A stretch of 64,000 bases of DNA. Origin: a marine bacterium B5-7 (lineage in GTDB: Bacteria; Pseudomonadota; Gammaproteobacteria; BQJM01). Shown one piece after another: positions 34,570 to 43,746 of the stretch (the stretch's first letter is position 1; every line of letters begins with the position of its first letter). Below the pieces are notes generated by a model. The model had not been told where the DNA came from. It worked only from the letters and a program-made list of their open reading frames with translations, and did no database searches. The position numbers and the translations under genes are program-made. Location of the stretch: assembly GCA_021604705.1 (NCBI GenBank), contig BQJM01000002.1:37256-101255 (forward strand), written 5' to 3'.

Positions 34570-36282
34570 ATGCAACATACAGACAAATGGACTTGGTGGT
34601 TAGATTGCCTGGTTTTAAGCTTACTCGTCAGCGGTACCTATGCCCTTTTCCTTGGTATGCACCCTTTTACTGTCCCTGACGGCGGCCGCTACGTGGAAAT
34701 TCCTCGTGAAATGCTCGCACGCCATGATTTTATTACCCCTTATCTTAATGGCATTAAATACTTTGAAAAACCGCCACTGTTTTATTGGCTGCAATGTTTG
34801 TCACTGCACGCCTTCGGCCTCAATGAATGGAGCGCACGCATTGTCACTGCCGTGATAGCTGTGCTGGGTTGCGTGGGTTGTTACAGCTTCACACGACACA
34901 TTTACACGCGCCAATGCGCATGGTTTGCGAGCATTACCTTAGCTACGTGTCTTTTATATTTTGCGATGGGCCATCTCGTCACACTAGACATGACCGTGAG
35001 CGTGCTAATCAGCCTATCTTTATTTAGCTTTTTCATTGGCTTTACCCGTGAATCGCGCCTCGCCTTTTATGGTTTTTATCTCTTCGCCGGCTTGGCCGTG
35101 TTAACCAAAGGCTTAATCGGTTTCGCGTTTCCCGCGATGATTATCGGCCTGTGGATTTTACTACTGAATCAATGGCGCGTCTTACTCAAAATGTGCCTGC
35201 CAACCGGCTTGGTTTTATTTGCCGCTATCATCATACCGTGGCATGTGCTCGTACAAGCAAAACACCCTGAGTTCTTTCAATATTACGTGATGGACCAACA
35301 ACTCCTACGCTACGCAACCAATATTGCTGGGCGCACACAGCCTAATTGGTTTTTTATTCCTGTTTTACTGCTAGGCTTATTTCCTTGGGTGTTTTTCTTA
35401 CCTCAAGCGATTTATTACCATTTGCCGCGTCAATGGAAACTCGTGAAATACGCACTACCTGAAATGTTCTTGTTAATTTGGGCTATCAGCATCTTCGCGT
35501 TTTATAGTTTTTCTCATTCAAAATTGGTTCCCTATATTTTGCCGGTCATCCCGCCACTCGCGATTTTAATCGGCCATTATTTGGCTGATGCAGCGAAACG
35601 TGACAGCACAACGATCGGTGCCAATATTGGCTTTAGCTTTTTACTACCTTTTGCTATTGGCTTTGTATTTTTATTTCCAAAAATCCCAACGCTATCGCCC
35701 ATGGTGGATGGCCCGCATGCGATGCCGTATCTCATCTTCTGCGCCATTGTTTTATCTATCACAGCGCTTGTGGTGTTACGACGCCATGTCACCTCGCGCT
35801 TTACCGCGCTGAGCCTGGGCTGCTTATTGTTTTATTTGGGCTTAATCGCTGGCATGCGCCACTTGGACACACGCAGCATTAAACCACTGGCCCTGACCAT
35901 CAACCGCGATGCCAAGCCCAGCGCAGAAATATTCTCCTATGTCGATTATTATCAAGACCTAGCCCCCTATACAAAACGTCGTATCAACATCGTCGATTGG
36001 CGTAATGAACTGGCCTTTGGCCTGGCTCACCAACCAGAAGCGGCTGAATGGATGATAGATACCCCAACTTTTATCAAACGTTGGACAGCTGGCTGGAAAA
36101 ATGGCACCCAAATGTTTATGATAGCCCGCATTGACCGCTACCAAACTTTAGCGGCACTTTATCCCACCCTACCGTGGGTTGTGTTGAAACAAACGAAACA
36201 TGACATATTGGTGACAAATGAAAGCCCTACCCTTAGTCGTAATCAGCGTCCTCATTGCATCAGCGGGACAGTTATTACTTAA
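34570..36282 (+). CDS. arnT: Lipid A 4-amino-4-deoxy-L-arabinose transferase
   Basis: The start is placed at the ATG at 34570, about 20 bases ahead of the first membrane helix; an upstream ATG at 34453 would add 39 polar residues. 570 residues. ArnT moves aminoarabinose from undecaprenyl phosphate to lipid A at the periplasmic face, giving resistance to polymyxin and cationic peptides. It has the GT-C/PMT-like plan: a first periplasmic loop with VPDGGRYVEIPREML, FEKPPLFYWL and about a dozen helices, then a C-terminal soluble domain. VPDGG replaces the more usual PDE at the first acidic motif. It overlaps the next gene by 65 bases. Confidence 0.85.
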   Translation: MQHTDKWTWWLDCLVLSLLVSGTYALFLGMHPFTVPDGGRYVEIPREMLARHDFITPYLNGIKYFEKPPLFYWLQCLSLHAFGLNEWSARIVTAVIAVLGCVGCYSFTRHIYTRQCAWFASITLATCLLYFAMGHLVTLDMTVSVLISLSLFSFFIGFTRESRLAFYGFYLFAGLAVLTKGLIGFAFPAMIIGLWILLLNQWRVLLKMCLPTGLVLFAAIIIPWHVLVQAKHPEFFQYYVMDQQLLRYATNIAGRTQPNWFFIPVLLLGLFPWVFFLPQAIYYHLPRQWKLVKYALPEMFLLIWAISIFAFYSFSHSKLVPYILPVIPPLAILIGHYLADAAKRDSTTIGANIGFSFLLPFAIGFVFLFPKIPTLSPMVDGPHAMPYLIFCAIVLSITALVVLRRHVTSRFTALSLGCLLFYLGLIAGMRHLDTRSIKPLALTINRDAKPSAEIFSYVDYYQDLAPYTKRRINIVDWRNELAFGLAHQPEAAEWMIDTPTFIKRWTAGWKNGTQMFMIARIDRYQTLAALYPTLPWVVLKQTKHDILVTNESPTLSRNQRPHCISGTVIT

Positions 36283-36583
36283 AGCCGGCATGAATAAAAT
36301 CGGCTATTTTAAATTTTCTGCAGAAAATGTATTGCCTGTCGCTTGGCAAGTCATGACGAACCCTTACATCATGATCGGTTTGTGTTTTTATTTTGTGAGT
36401 TTGGTTCTGTGGCTGATGGTATTGTCCCGTGTTGATGTGAGCTTTGCTTACCCAATGTTAAGCCTAGGCTACATTATTACCCCTATTGCGGCGCACATGT
36501 TATTTAAAGAACCGCTGCCCGCTATTCGCATGATCGCCACCGCTATCATTATCTTTGGCGTTTACCTGGTTGCTAAAACCTAA
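36218..36583 (+). CDS. ArnE/ArnF-like undecaprenyl-aminoarabinose flippase subunit
   Basis: 121 residues with four predicted membrane helices of the EamA/small multidrug resistance type: LVVISVLIASAGQLLLKAGM at the start, then FYFVSLVLWLMVLSRVDVS and a C-terminal AIIIFGVYLVAKT. In E. coli two such proteins, ArnE and ArnF, flip the lipid-linked sugar across the inner membrane. Only one is present here and may work as a homodimer. It sits inside the arn cluster, overlapping arnT by 65 bases and ending 8 bases before arnB, which supports the role. Confidence 0.8.
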   Translation: MKALPLVVISVLIASAGQLLLKAGMNKIGYFKFSAENVLPVAWQVMTNPYIMIGLCFYFVSLVLWLMVLSRVDVSFAYPMLSLGYIITPIAAHMLFKEPLPAIRMIATAIIIFGVYLVAKT

Positions 36584-36591
36584 GGATTTTC

Positions 36592-37755
36592 ATGGCTAAC
36601 TCCGATTTTCTGCCCTTTGCAAAACCCACGATTGATGAAGCCACTATTCAAGAAGTGACAGATTGTTTGCGTTCCGGTTGGCTAGCCACCGGCCCACGCG
36701 TTGCCGCCTTTGAACAAAAACTAAAAGACTATTTAGGTGCACCGCATGTGATTTGCGTTACCTCCGGTACCGCGGCACTCCATGTGTCGCTACTGGCATT
36801 AGGCTTACAGCCTGGTGATGAAGTCATCACGACGCCCATGACCTTTTGCGCGACCTTAAACACCATCGTACAAGCAGGCGGAAAGCCTGTGTTAGTCGAT
36901 GTTGACCCTAAAACTTTTAACCTCGATTTAAATCGCGTAGCCGATGCCATCACAGAAAAAACCCGAGCAATCTTACCAGTTCATTTTGGTGGTTTACCTG
37001 TCGACTTAGGCGCTTTATACGAACTGGCTGGCAAACACAATCTTCGCGTTATCGAAGATTGCGCGCACGCCATTGGCGCACAATACAAAGGCGTTTCTTT
37101 GGGCTCATTCGGCGACACACAAATTTTCAGTTTTCATCCCAACAAAAATATGACTACCGGAGAAGGTGGTGCGATTGCCACACACAACGATGAACTGGCT
37201 GCCTGGGTGAAAAAATTACGCTTCCACGGCATCGATCGCGATGCATTTGATCGTTTCTCTAAAGAAGGTAATCAACATTACGATATCGTTTACCCAGGCT
37301 TTAAATACAACATGATGGACATCCAAGCCGCGCTTGGTCTACATCAAATCCAGCAGCTTGATGACTTTATTCAGCGTCGACAATTTCTCGCGCAAAACTA
37401 CACGGATATTTTAAAAGGTTGGCCTGAACTCACATTACCAACCCAGCCAAACTATCCACATCGACATGCATGGCATTTGTATACGCCATTAATAAACCCA
37501 GCCGCGTGTGGCATGGATCGTGATACCTTTATCGCAAAAATGAAAGAACATAATATTGGTGTGGGTATGCATTATGAAGCGGTGCATTTGTATTCTTATT
37601 ACCGCGACACCTATGGCTTTAAACGCGGTGATTTCCCTCATGCAGAAAGCATATCCGATAGAATTGTTAGCCTTCCTCTATTTCCAACCATGACACAGTT
37701 AGATCAAGACCGCGTCATTGAAACGCTGTTAAAAGTATTAAGGAGCCCAGCATGA
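36592..37755 (+). CDS. arnB: UDP-4-keto-pentose aminotransferase
   Basis: 387 residues of the DegT/DnrJ/EryC1 family. ArnB transfers an amino group from glutamate to UDP-4-keto-pentose, making UDP-Ara4N. The PLP-binding Lys185 lies in SFHPNKNMTTGEGG. SGTAALHVSLLAL holds the phosphate loop. VIEDCAHAIGA contains the Asp that contacts the PLP ring. Length equals the E. coli enzyme. Its stop overlaps the arnC start by 4 bases. Confidence 0.93.
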   Translation: MANSDFLPFAKPTIDEATIQEVTDCLRSGWLATGPRVAAFEQKLKDYLGAPHVICVTSGTAALHVSLLALGLQPGDEVITTPMTFCATLNTIVQAGGKPVLVDVDPKTFNLDLNRVADAITEKTRAILPVHFGGLPVDLGALYELAGKHNLRVIEDCAHAIGAQYKGVSLGSFGDTQIFSFHPNKNMTTGEGGAIATHNDELAAWVKKLRFHGIDRDAFDRFSKEGNQHYDIVYPGFKYNMMDIQAALGLHQIQQLDDFIQRRQFLAQNYTDILKGWPELTLPTQPNYPHRHAWHLYTPLINPAACGMDRDTFIAKMKEHNIGVGMHYEAVHLYSYYRDTYGFKRGDFPHAESISDRIVSLPLFPTMTQLDQDRVIETLLKVLRSPA

Positions 37756-38693
37756 GCCACCCATTAATTAGTATCGTCATCCCTATTCATAATGAAGAAG
37801 AAGTGTTAGAGGTCTTGTATCAACGCCTCATGACGACCATGGATAACATGGGTAAATCGTTTGAAGTACTTTTCACGAATGATGGCAGTCGTGATCGTTC
37901 AGCTGAAATCCTCAACGAAATGCAGCAACGCCGCCCGAAAGAAGTTCGTGTGATTCATTTCAATGGTAACTTTGGCCAGCACATGGCGATTATGGCTGGC
38001 TTTGAGAATGTCCGCGGAGAAATCATCATTACACTGGATGCAGATTGTCAAAATCCACCAGAAGAAATCCCCAAGCTCGTGGAACTCATGGAAAAAGGCC
38101 ACGATGTTGTCGGTGGTTACCGCATGGATAGACAAGATAAAGTATGGCGCTTAGTTGTGTCTAAATGTCATAATATTTTCCGCAAGTGGATTGCCCCTAA
38201 AATAGAAATGAAAGATGAAGGCTGCATGTTACGCGCTTACAGCAAACGTATCGTAGAATTGATGTTATCCAGCAGAGAATCATCAACCTTTATTCCTGCA
38301 CTTGCCATGTTGTACGCACAAAACCCGGCAGAAGTTGGGGTGAAACATGAAGCACGCGAGCTAGGTGAAACCAGCTACAGCTTTTATAAATTAATCCGTT
38401 ATAACTTTGACTTAGTCACCAACTTTTCTTTGGTGCCATTGCAAATGTTTACTTTTATCGGCGTGCTTGTCTCGATGTTAAGTACTTTCTTTGTTATTTA
38501 TTTATTTATTCGACGTTTGTTAATTGGGCCTGAAGCCGAAGGGGTCTTTACTTTGTTTGCGATCGCTTTTTTCCTCATTGGCATTTGCTTAATGGGCTTG
38601 GGGATCATCGGTGAATACATTGGACGGATCTACACAGAAGTCCAAGGACGACCGCGCTTTGTGATCAAAGAAATCGTTCAATCTGAAGATTAA
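37752..38693 (+). CDS. arnC: Undecaprenyl-phosphate aminoarabinose glycosyltransferase
   Basis: 313 residues. A GT2 family catalytic domain (LISIVIPIHNEEEVLEVLY, then LDADCQNPPEEIP with the metal-binding Asp pair) is followed by two membrane helices (about 230-255 and 268-290) and a short cytoplasmic tail, the standard ArnC/DPM1-like plan. It attaches the Ara4N sugar to undecaprenyl phosphate. In E. coli the donor is the formylated sugar; here no formyltransferase domain is encoded in the cluster, so donor chemistry may differ. Confidence 0.92.
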   Translation: MSHPLISIVIPIHNEEEVLEVLYQRLMTTMDNMGKSFEVLFTNDGSRDRSAEILNEMQQRRPKEVRVIHFNGNFGQHMAIMAGFENVRGEIIITLDADCQNPPEEIPKLVELMEKGHDVVGGYRMDRQDKVWRLVVSKCHNIFRKWIAPKIEMKDEGCMLRAYSKRIVELMLSSRESSTFIPALAMLYAQNPAEVGVKHEARELGETSYSFYKLIRYNFDLVTNFSLVPLQMFTFIGVLVSMLSTFFVIYLFIRRLLIGPEAEGVFTLFAIAFFLIGICLMGLGIIGEYIGRIYTEVQGRPRFVIKEIVQSED

Positions 38694-38694
38694 T

Positions 38695-38723
38695 TAGACA
38701 GGCTTTTCACAAACTGCTATAGT
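38695..38723 (+). promoter_or_regulatory. Candidate promoter of arnA
   Basis: TAGACA (38695-38700), a 17-base spacer and TATAGT (38718-38723), each one base from consensus, in the 62-base gap between arnC and arnA. It suggests that arnA and rnt can be transcribed separately from the rest of the cluster. Confidence 0.5.
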
Positions 38724-38755
38724 ATCGGCACTCAAATTGTATTAAGGAATCACTC

Positions 38756-39814
38756 GTGAGCAAAAAAATATTAATCCTAGGTGTTAATGGTTTTATTGGT
38801 AACGCATTAACTGAACGTATTTTAAATACCACAGACTGGTCGGTCTATGGCATGGATATGGATACCCATAAAATTAATCATTTGCTCGATAACGATCGCT
38901 TCCATTTTATTGAGGGTGATATCCTCATTAACAAAGAATGGATTGCTTACCACATTAAAAAATGCGACGTCATTTTACCTTTAGTGGCTATCGCAACCCC
39001 AGCCACTTACGTACAAAAACCTTTAAGCGTATTTGAACTCGACTTTGAAGCGAACTTAGAAATTGTACGTCAGTGTGTGCAATATAATAAGCGTGTGCTT
39101 TTCCCATCTACCTCTGAAGTCTATGGCATGTGTCAAGACAAACAATTTGATGAAGAAACCAGTACCTTAGTGCAAGGCCCGATTAATAAACCACGCTGGA
39201 TTTATTCTACGTCTAAACAATTAATGGATCGTGTTATCTTTGCCTACGGCCAAGAAAAAGGGCTTAAATTCACCTTGTTTAGACCATTTAACTGGGTTGG
39301 TCCAAAATTAGATAACGTGTTTGAACCCAAAGAAGGTGGTTCACGCGTGGTAACGCAATTCATTAGTAACATCTTACACGGTAAAGACATTAATTTAGTC
39401 GGTGGCGGAAAACAACGCCGCAGCTTTACCGACATCGAAGATGGCATTGGCGCCTTAATGAAAATCATTGAAAACAAAGATGGTTGTGCTGACGGACGTA
39501 TATTCAATATCGGTAATCCTGACAGCGATTACTCAATCCGTGAATTGGCTGAAATGATTTTGGCACAAGTTCAACATTATCCAAACTACGCAGAACAAGC
39601 GAAGAAAACTAACTTGGTCGATGTAGACGCTGCCAAATACTACGGCGAAGGTTATCAAGATGTCGATGCACGCGTACCTTCCATTGAAAATGCGAAGAAA
39701 TATTTGGATTGGGCACCAACAATTGATTTAGCTACCTCATTAAAACGCACACTCGATTTTCATTTGGCTGAGCCAAAAGAACTAAACGAAGCATCAACAA
39801 CAGAAACTGCGTAA
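38756..39814 (+). CDS. arnA: UDP-glucuronate decarboxylase (ArnA C-terminal domain only)
   Basis: 352 residues, GTG start with AAGGA 8 bases before it. It is an extended short-chain dehydrogenase with [15 protein letters not shown] (NAD+ loop at 9-16), [10 protein letters not shown] and catalytic YSTSK. The sequence follows the C-terminal half of E. coli ArnA (about 660 residues), which oxidises and decarboxylates UDP-glucuronic acid to UDP-4-keto-pentose. The N-terminal formyltransferase half is absent. The function fits the arn cluster. Confidence 0.9.
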   Translation: MSKKILILGVNGFIGNALTERILNTTDWSVYGMDMDTHKINHLLDNDRFHFIEGDILINKEWIAYHIKKCDVILPLVAIATPATYVQKPLSVFELDFEANLEIVRQCVQYNKRVLFPSTSEVYGMCQDKQFDEETSTLVQGPINKPRWIYSTSKQLMDRVIFAYGQEKGLKFTLFRPFNWVGPKLDNVFEPKEGGSRVVTQFISNILHGKDINLVGGGKQRRSFTDIEDGIGALMKIIENKDGCADGRIFNIGNPDSDYSIRELAEMILAQVQHYPNYAEQAKKTNLVDVDAAKYYGEGYQDVDARVPSIENAKKYLDWAPTIDLATSLKRTLDFHLAEPKELNEASTTETA

Positions 39815-39823
39815 AAGGCACTT

Positions 39824-40459
39824 ATGCGCAACTCAGCAGGCAAAATTCTTTCGATCCACGAACGCTTTCGTGGATTTTTGCCTGTGGTTGTGGATGTCGA
39901 AACTGGCGGTTTTGATGCTAGCCGTGATGCCTTACTAGAAGTCGCTGCCGTCATACTCACCATTGATGAAGACGGCAAGCTTGTGCCTAAAGAAACTGTA
40001 CATCATCACATTGAACCTTTTCCCGGTGCACACATGGCGCAAGAATCTTTAGAGGTCACTGGCATCAAGCCCTTTAATCCTTTTCGTTTTGCCCTGGAAG
40101 AGAAAAAAGGTTTGTCATCGGTATTTGATACGGTACGAAAAGAATTAGGTGCCACACGCTGCCAACGCGCAGTGTTGGTGGGACATAACGCCACCTTTGA
40201 TTTAAGCTTTATGCAGGCTGCTGTCGCACGCTGTAAGATAAAGAAAGATCCCTTCCACCACTTTACGACATTTGATACGGCGGCCTTAAGCGCCCTCGCC
40301 TTCGGTCAAACTGTTTTAGCCCGCGCATTGAAATGTGCTGGCATTCCTTTTGATCTGAACGAAGCCCACTCTGCCCTCTACGATGCAGAAAAAACAGCTG
40401 AACTCTTTTGCTATATCGTCAATCGATGGCATGACTTAGGGGGTTGGATGCCAGGCTAG
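39824..40459 (+). CDS. rnt: Ribonuclease T
   Basis: 211 residues. An exonuclease of the DEDDh family that trims 3' ends of tRNA and other stable RNAs. PVVVDVETGGFD has the first Asp and Glu, LVGHNATFDLSFM the second Asp, and EAHSALYDAEKTAELF the His and last Asp. Length is close to the E. coli enzyme (215). It lies 9 bases after arnA on the same strand and may be co-transcribed by proximity rather than function. Confidence 0.96.
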   Translation: MRNSAGKILSIHERFRGFLPVVVDVETGGFDASRDALLEVAAVILTIDEDGKLVPKETVHHHIEPFPGAHMAQESLEVTGIKPFNPFRFALEEKKGLSSVFDTVRKELGATRCQRAVLVGHNATFDLSFMQAAVARCKIKKDPFHHFTTFDTAALSALAFGQTVLARALKCAGIPFDLNEAHSALYDAEKTAELFCYIVNRWHDLGGWMPG

Positions 40460-40485
40460 CAGCTATACCGGTTACCTCCCCCCTT

Positions 40486-40513
40486 GTCATCCCGCACTTG
40501 ATGCGGGATCTCC
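40486..40513. repeat. Half of a type A repeat
   Basis: Left arm only (GTCATCCCGCACTTGATGCG...), 28 bp, between the stops of rnt and the lysozyme fusion gene. Confidence 0.85.
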
Positions 40514-40521
40514 GTCTATCT

Positions 40522-43515
40522 TCACCTGAAACTATGTTCAATCTGCGACTTACGTAACTCAAGTTCTCCAACTAACTTAATCACTTGTTTAGCATGGTTT
40601 GTTTCGAAAAAGTGGGGAGATCGACACTTGTTCACAGCATTTGAAAGTCTCCTGCTCGCTTTAACTTGATGTGCTCTCATCCCGATAAAACTTGGCTTAT
40701 CCGTATCTTCATCACCAGGCATAACCGGCATAACCGCATCGATATCAACTGTTGGCTTCCGCCAATCTTCCTCGATCAGCATACCTTCTGCCATGTAAGC
40801 CACCATCTCATCCTGTTTCGTCTTAAACTGCTGAAGCGCTTCATGTATTGCAGCGACACCAGGCTCATAAGCAACTAACAGCTGGACCGCAGCACTTAAA
40901 AGTAATTGATATTGGTTAAGTAATTCAAATTGCTTACGTAGAGCAGGAGTGTTTACACAACTGAGTATCTTGGTCTTATCTTCAGCCGATCTAAAGAATG
41001 CTAGCTCGTAACAATTCTCTCGGCGCATCCTAAACAATGCCTGATCCCATTCCCAGTAATTAACATGCTCAAGCTTGTAGGCCTGAATATGCACATAAAC
41101 AGGAATTTTATATTCCCTAGTCCTTGTTTCTCTATCTCTTCCACCACCTACTGTATATTCTTCTTCACCAATTTGATGCCCAAAAGTGGTTTTGAAAGAC
41201 AAGCCTCCCGGATAATCCAGTCCATCCAACTTGCGCAAAGTTACTTGCCTTTCTGTGGAAGCACTTCCAATACTAAAAAAAGAATAACTGTCATTAACTA
41301 ATACATCATCCTGACTTAATTGAAATTCATCACTAAACGTAAACAGCCTATCCTGCATCCGCCTTTTAACAAATGCATCATCCTTCGTCCATATTTTTTT
41401 AACGTCAAAGTCCCGTGTTCTAGGCAAATAACTGGAAATCTTACCAGGATGTCCATGGCCATTCAGCAAATCACTTCTGAATTTCAACATTCTATCTCGG
41501 AACCACTGCAAGCCCAAACCTTCATCTTGATCATCCTTATAAGAATGATTTCTATATGCATCCACAATTTTTGCATACTCAGAAACAAATCTATTAGCTA
41601 GTTTAGCAATTAACTGAGTACCAGCCAGACGATTTAACTGCCCTAATGTATGATTAGCTAAATGCATGTTCAGATTAACCGCATTAATAACCGCGTGTTT
41701 TCCCACTTCATCTAGGTAAGCCTGCATCATGTTTTGTCGCATTAAAGAATGAAAGAAGAATAGTTGTGCCTTTACCCCATCTACCCAGATGGGTAGATTT
41801 ACAATCGCAAACGAAACAGAACCATCGGAATCATTCCGCTCATGCCTCTCAAAAAAACTTTTCCCTGGCTCACCTGATCGTAGTCCCAACATACTTTCTG
41901 CATACCTAAAAAGTAAATCTGCTGTATGAAGAAGCCCTCTTGCATAATCAGGTTTATTTTCACCAATAATAGAACGCGTCTTTAATAAGGTATAAAACCT
42001 CGAAACATCATCATTAGGTTCTGTCGCAGCCAACACAGACTGTAAGCGAGCAAGATCCTGAGTAAAAACATTCCATGTTCGATGCATCGCTTCTGCATCT
42101 TTAGCATCTATCTTGTCTCCATTTTTCAGTGCTCGGTTAAACGTATAAAAATCAGTAAACATCCTACGATTTTCATCATTAACAATAGCTGTTAAACGTG
42201 ATTCATGACGGACATGCTGATGAAGCTCTTGCACCTCAATATAAATAGCGGCTGACAATCTTGTTAGATGGTTTATACGCTGACTAATATCTTCAAGCTG
42301 ATCACCTAGATGATAAATAGCACTGAGAATTATTTGCTGATTTTTCTTAATATCATGCAATTCTTCCTTCAAAAGGTTAAATTGTTTAAACATATAATTA
42401 AATATTTGTTGCTCTGCGGATTGCCCCCTCTTTGGCTTACCTTGCATCATCGCTAAAACGCTACCTCCTAAGCCTGCAATACCTTGAATCGTTCCCGCAC
42501 CAGAATAAATCAGCGCAATCGATACACCAGCTTGAATTAAATGCTCCCCATAAAACTCCAGATCCGAAGCAAATTTATCATTACCAGTTGCACGCGCTAG
42601 TAGTGAAACGGCTCTAATGCCGTAGCGGGCCCACTGTTCAGCTTCGCTTACCGTAGATTGGAAATCCAGCAAGTGCTCTTTTGCATCTTCTAAATCAGCC
42701 TTAGCTTGCATCACTTCTCGAGCAGAGAAGTCTCCATCACTTGCCTCTAGTGCCTTATCATATTTTTTTTGTTTATTTTCAAGATCCTGGGCTAGTGAAA
42801 CGCTGGTTTCCCTGACTTTATGTACGTGCTCATTTGCAGAAACAGTCGTCAAATAAAAAGCACCATCTCCACTTTTTAGCGCTTCAAGTTCGGTATTTTT
42901 TGTAGAATCATCTTGTCCATCTAGCATTCGTCTAACCGAGTCCACAATCTCTTCATTAGATTGGCCTGTTGGATTTAAATGTCCTTTAATTGCTGAGATA
43001 GCTTCCCCGGAAAGCAGAATATCTTTGAAGGGCATTACTTCTGTCTTCAGCGCAGTGGCATTATGCATTGCACGGTTTTTTACGTCTCTGGCATAGTCTG
43101 AGTCTAAGACTTCCTCATACATTCTATCTGGCTCATTATTCTGTAATGCCTTCTTTAGCTTCCCAAACTCCATTAGTTTAGGTCTACCTAGATTAAACGC
43201 CATGTCCACCAAAACAATTTGTCGAGCAGAAGAAAGTTGGTCAAAACCATCGAAGAAATGTTTAGCATCCTCAATCGCTGTTTCTACATTGCTTTTGAAG
43301 AGCCCCCTAAGCTGTGTTCGTTCTACAGGAATCTCACCTCGCATAAAGCTTTCAAACTTCTCTCCAAACAGATCTCTAAGTTTTTGGTTGTTCCTTGCTT
43401 CTCTGAGATTAATTCCTACACCAACAGTAGGAATACCTTTCGTATCCTCGTAAACATACAGTCTATTCCCTTCATGTTTTTCTATGTATTGCATACATGC
43501 TTCTAAATCCTTCAT
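40522..43515 (-). CDS. T4-type lysozyme fused to a large coiled-coil protein
   Basis: 997 residues; GGAAGAG precedes the ATG. Residues 1-165 follow T4 phage lysozyme (GH24): Glu15 in KHEGNRLY, Asp24 in YEDTKG and Thr30 in PTVGVG have the same spacing as T4 Glu11-Asp20-Thr26, and the helix RQIVLVDMAFNLG plus the NRAMHNATAL end also fit. Beyond this lie a coiled coil (about 235-290), a glycine-rich hydrophobic stretch (about 328-357, SIALIYSGAGTIQGIAGLGG), another long coiled coil (about 365-435), and 550 residues with no recognised domain. There is no signal peptide. The hydrophobic hairpin between long helices resembles helical pore-forming toxins in outline, only as an inference. No immunity gene or secretion gene was seen beside it. 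Confidence 0.75.
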   Translation of the reverse strand: MKDLEACMQYIEKHEGNRLYVYEDTKGIPTVGVGINLREARNNQKLRDLFGEKFESFMRGEIPVERTQLRGLFKSNVETAIEDAKHFFDGFDQLSSARQIVLVDMAFNLGRPKLMEFGKLKKALQNNEPDRMYEEVLDSDYARDVKNRAMHNATALKTEVMPFKDILLSGEAISAIKGHLNPTGQSNEEIVDSVRRMLDGQDDSTKNTELEALKSGDGAFYLTTVSANEHVHKVRETSVSLAQDLENKQKKYDKALEASDGDFSAREVMQAKADLEDAKEHLLDFQSTVSEAEQWARYGIRAVSLLARATGNDKFASDLEFYGEHLIQAGVSIALIYSGAGTIQGIAGLGGSVLAMMQGKPKRGQSAEQQIFNYMFKQFNLLKEELHDIKKNQQIILSAIYHLGDQLEDISQRINHLTRLSAAIYIEVQELHQHVRHESRLTAIVNDENRRMFTDFYTFNRALKNGDKIDAKDAEAMHRTWNVFTQDLARLQSVLAATEPNDDVSRFYTLLKTRSIIGENKPDYARGLLHTADLLFRYAESMLGLRSGEPGKSFFERHERNDSDGSVSFAIVNLPIWVDGVKAQLFFFHSLMRQNMMQAYLDEVGKHAVINAVNLNMHLANHTLGQLNRLAGTQLIAKLANRFVSEYAKIVDAYRNHSYKDDQDEGLGLQWFRDRMLKFRSDLLNGHGHPGKISSYLPRTRDFDVKKIWTKDDAFVKRRMQDRLFTFSDEFQLSQDDVLVNDSYSFFSIGSASTERQVTLRKLDGLDYPGGLSFKTTFGHQIGEEEYTVGGGRDRETRTREYKIPVYVHIQAYKLEHVNYWEWDQALFRMRRENCYELAFFRSAEDKTKILSCVNTPALRKQFELLNQYQLLLSAAVQLLVAYEPGVAAIHEALQQFKTKQDEMVAYMAEGMLIEEDWRKPTVDIDAVMPVMPGDEDTDKPSFIGMRAHQVKASRRLSNAVNKCRSPHFFETNHAKQVIKLVGELELRKSQIEHSFR

Positions 43516-43746
43516 GGCACTCTTCCCTCTCTGGTTTAACGCTAGAACAACATGTCATTCTAAGAATATATAAGCTTATGAGGAATGGTGATAAACCACT
43601 ATAATTGAATCAAGAGCATAAAAAAAAACAATTACTCATCCTCTTAAGCAATGTTACAATCGATGACATGAGCTTGGTGGTTGGGCTGTTTGAGACTCAT
43701 CGCGCTAACGGTATAGATTTTAGTAAGGACAGACTGCCAAAATATA

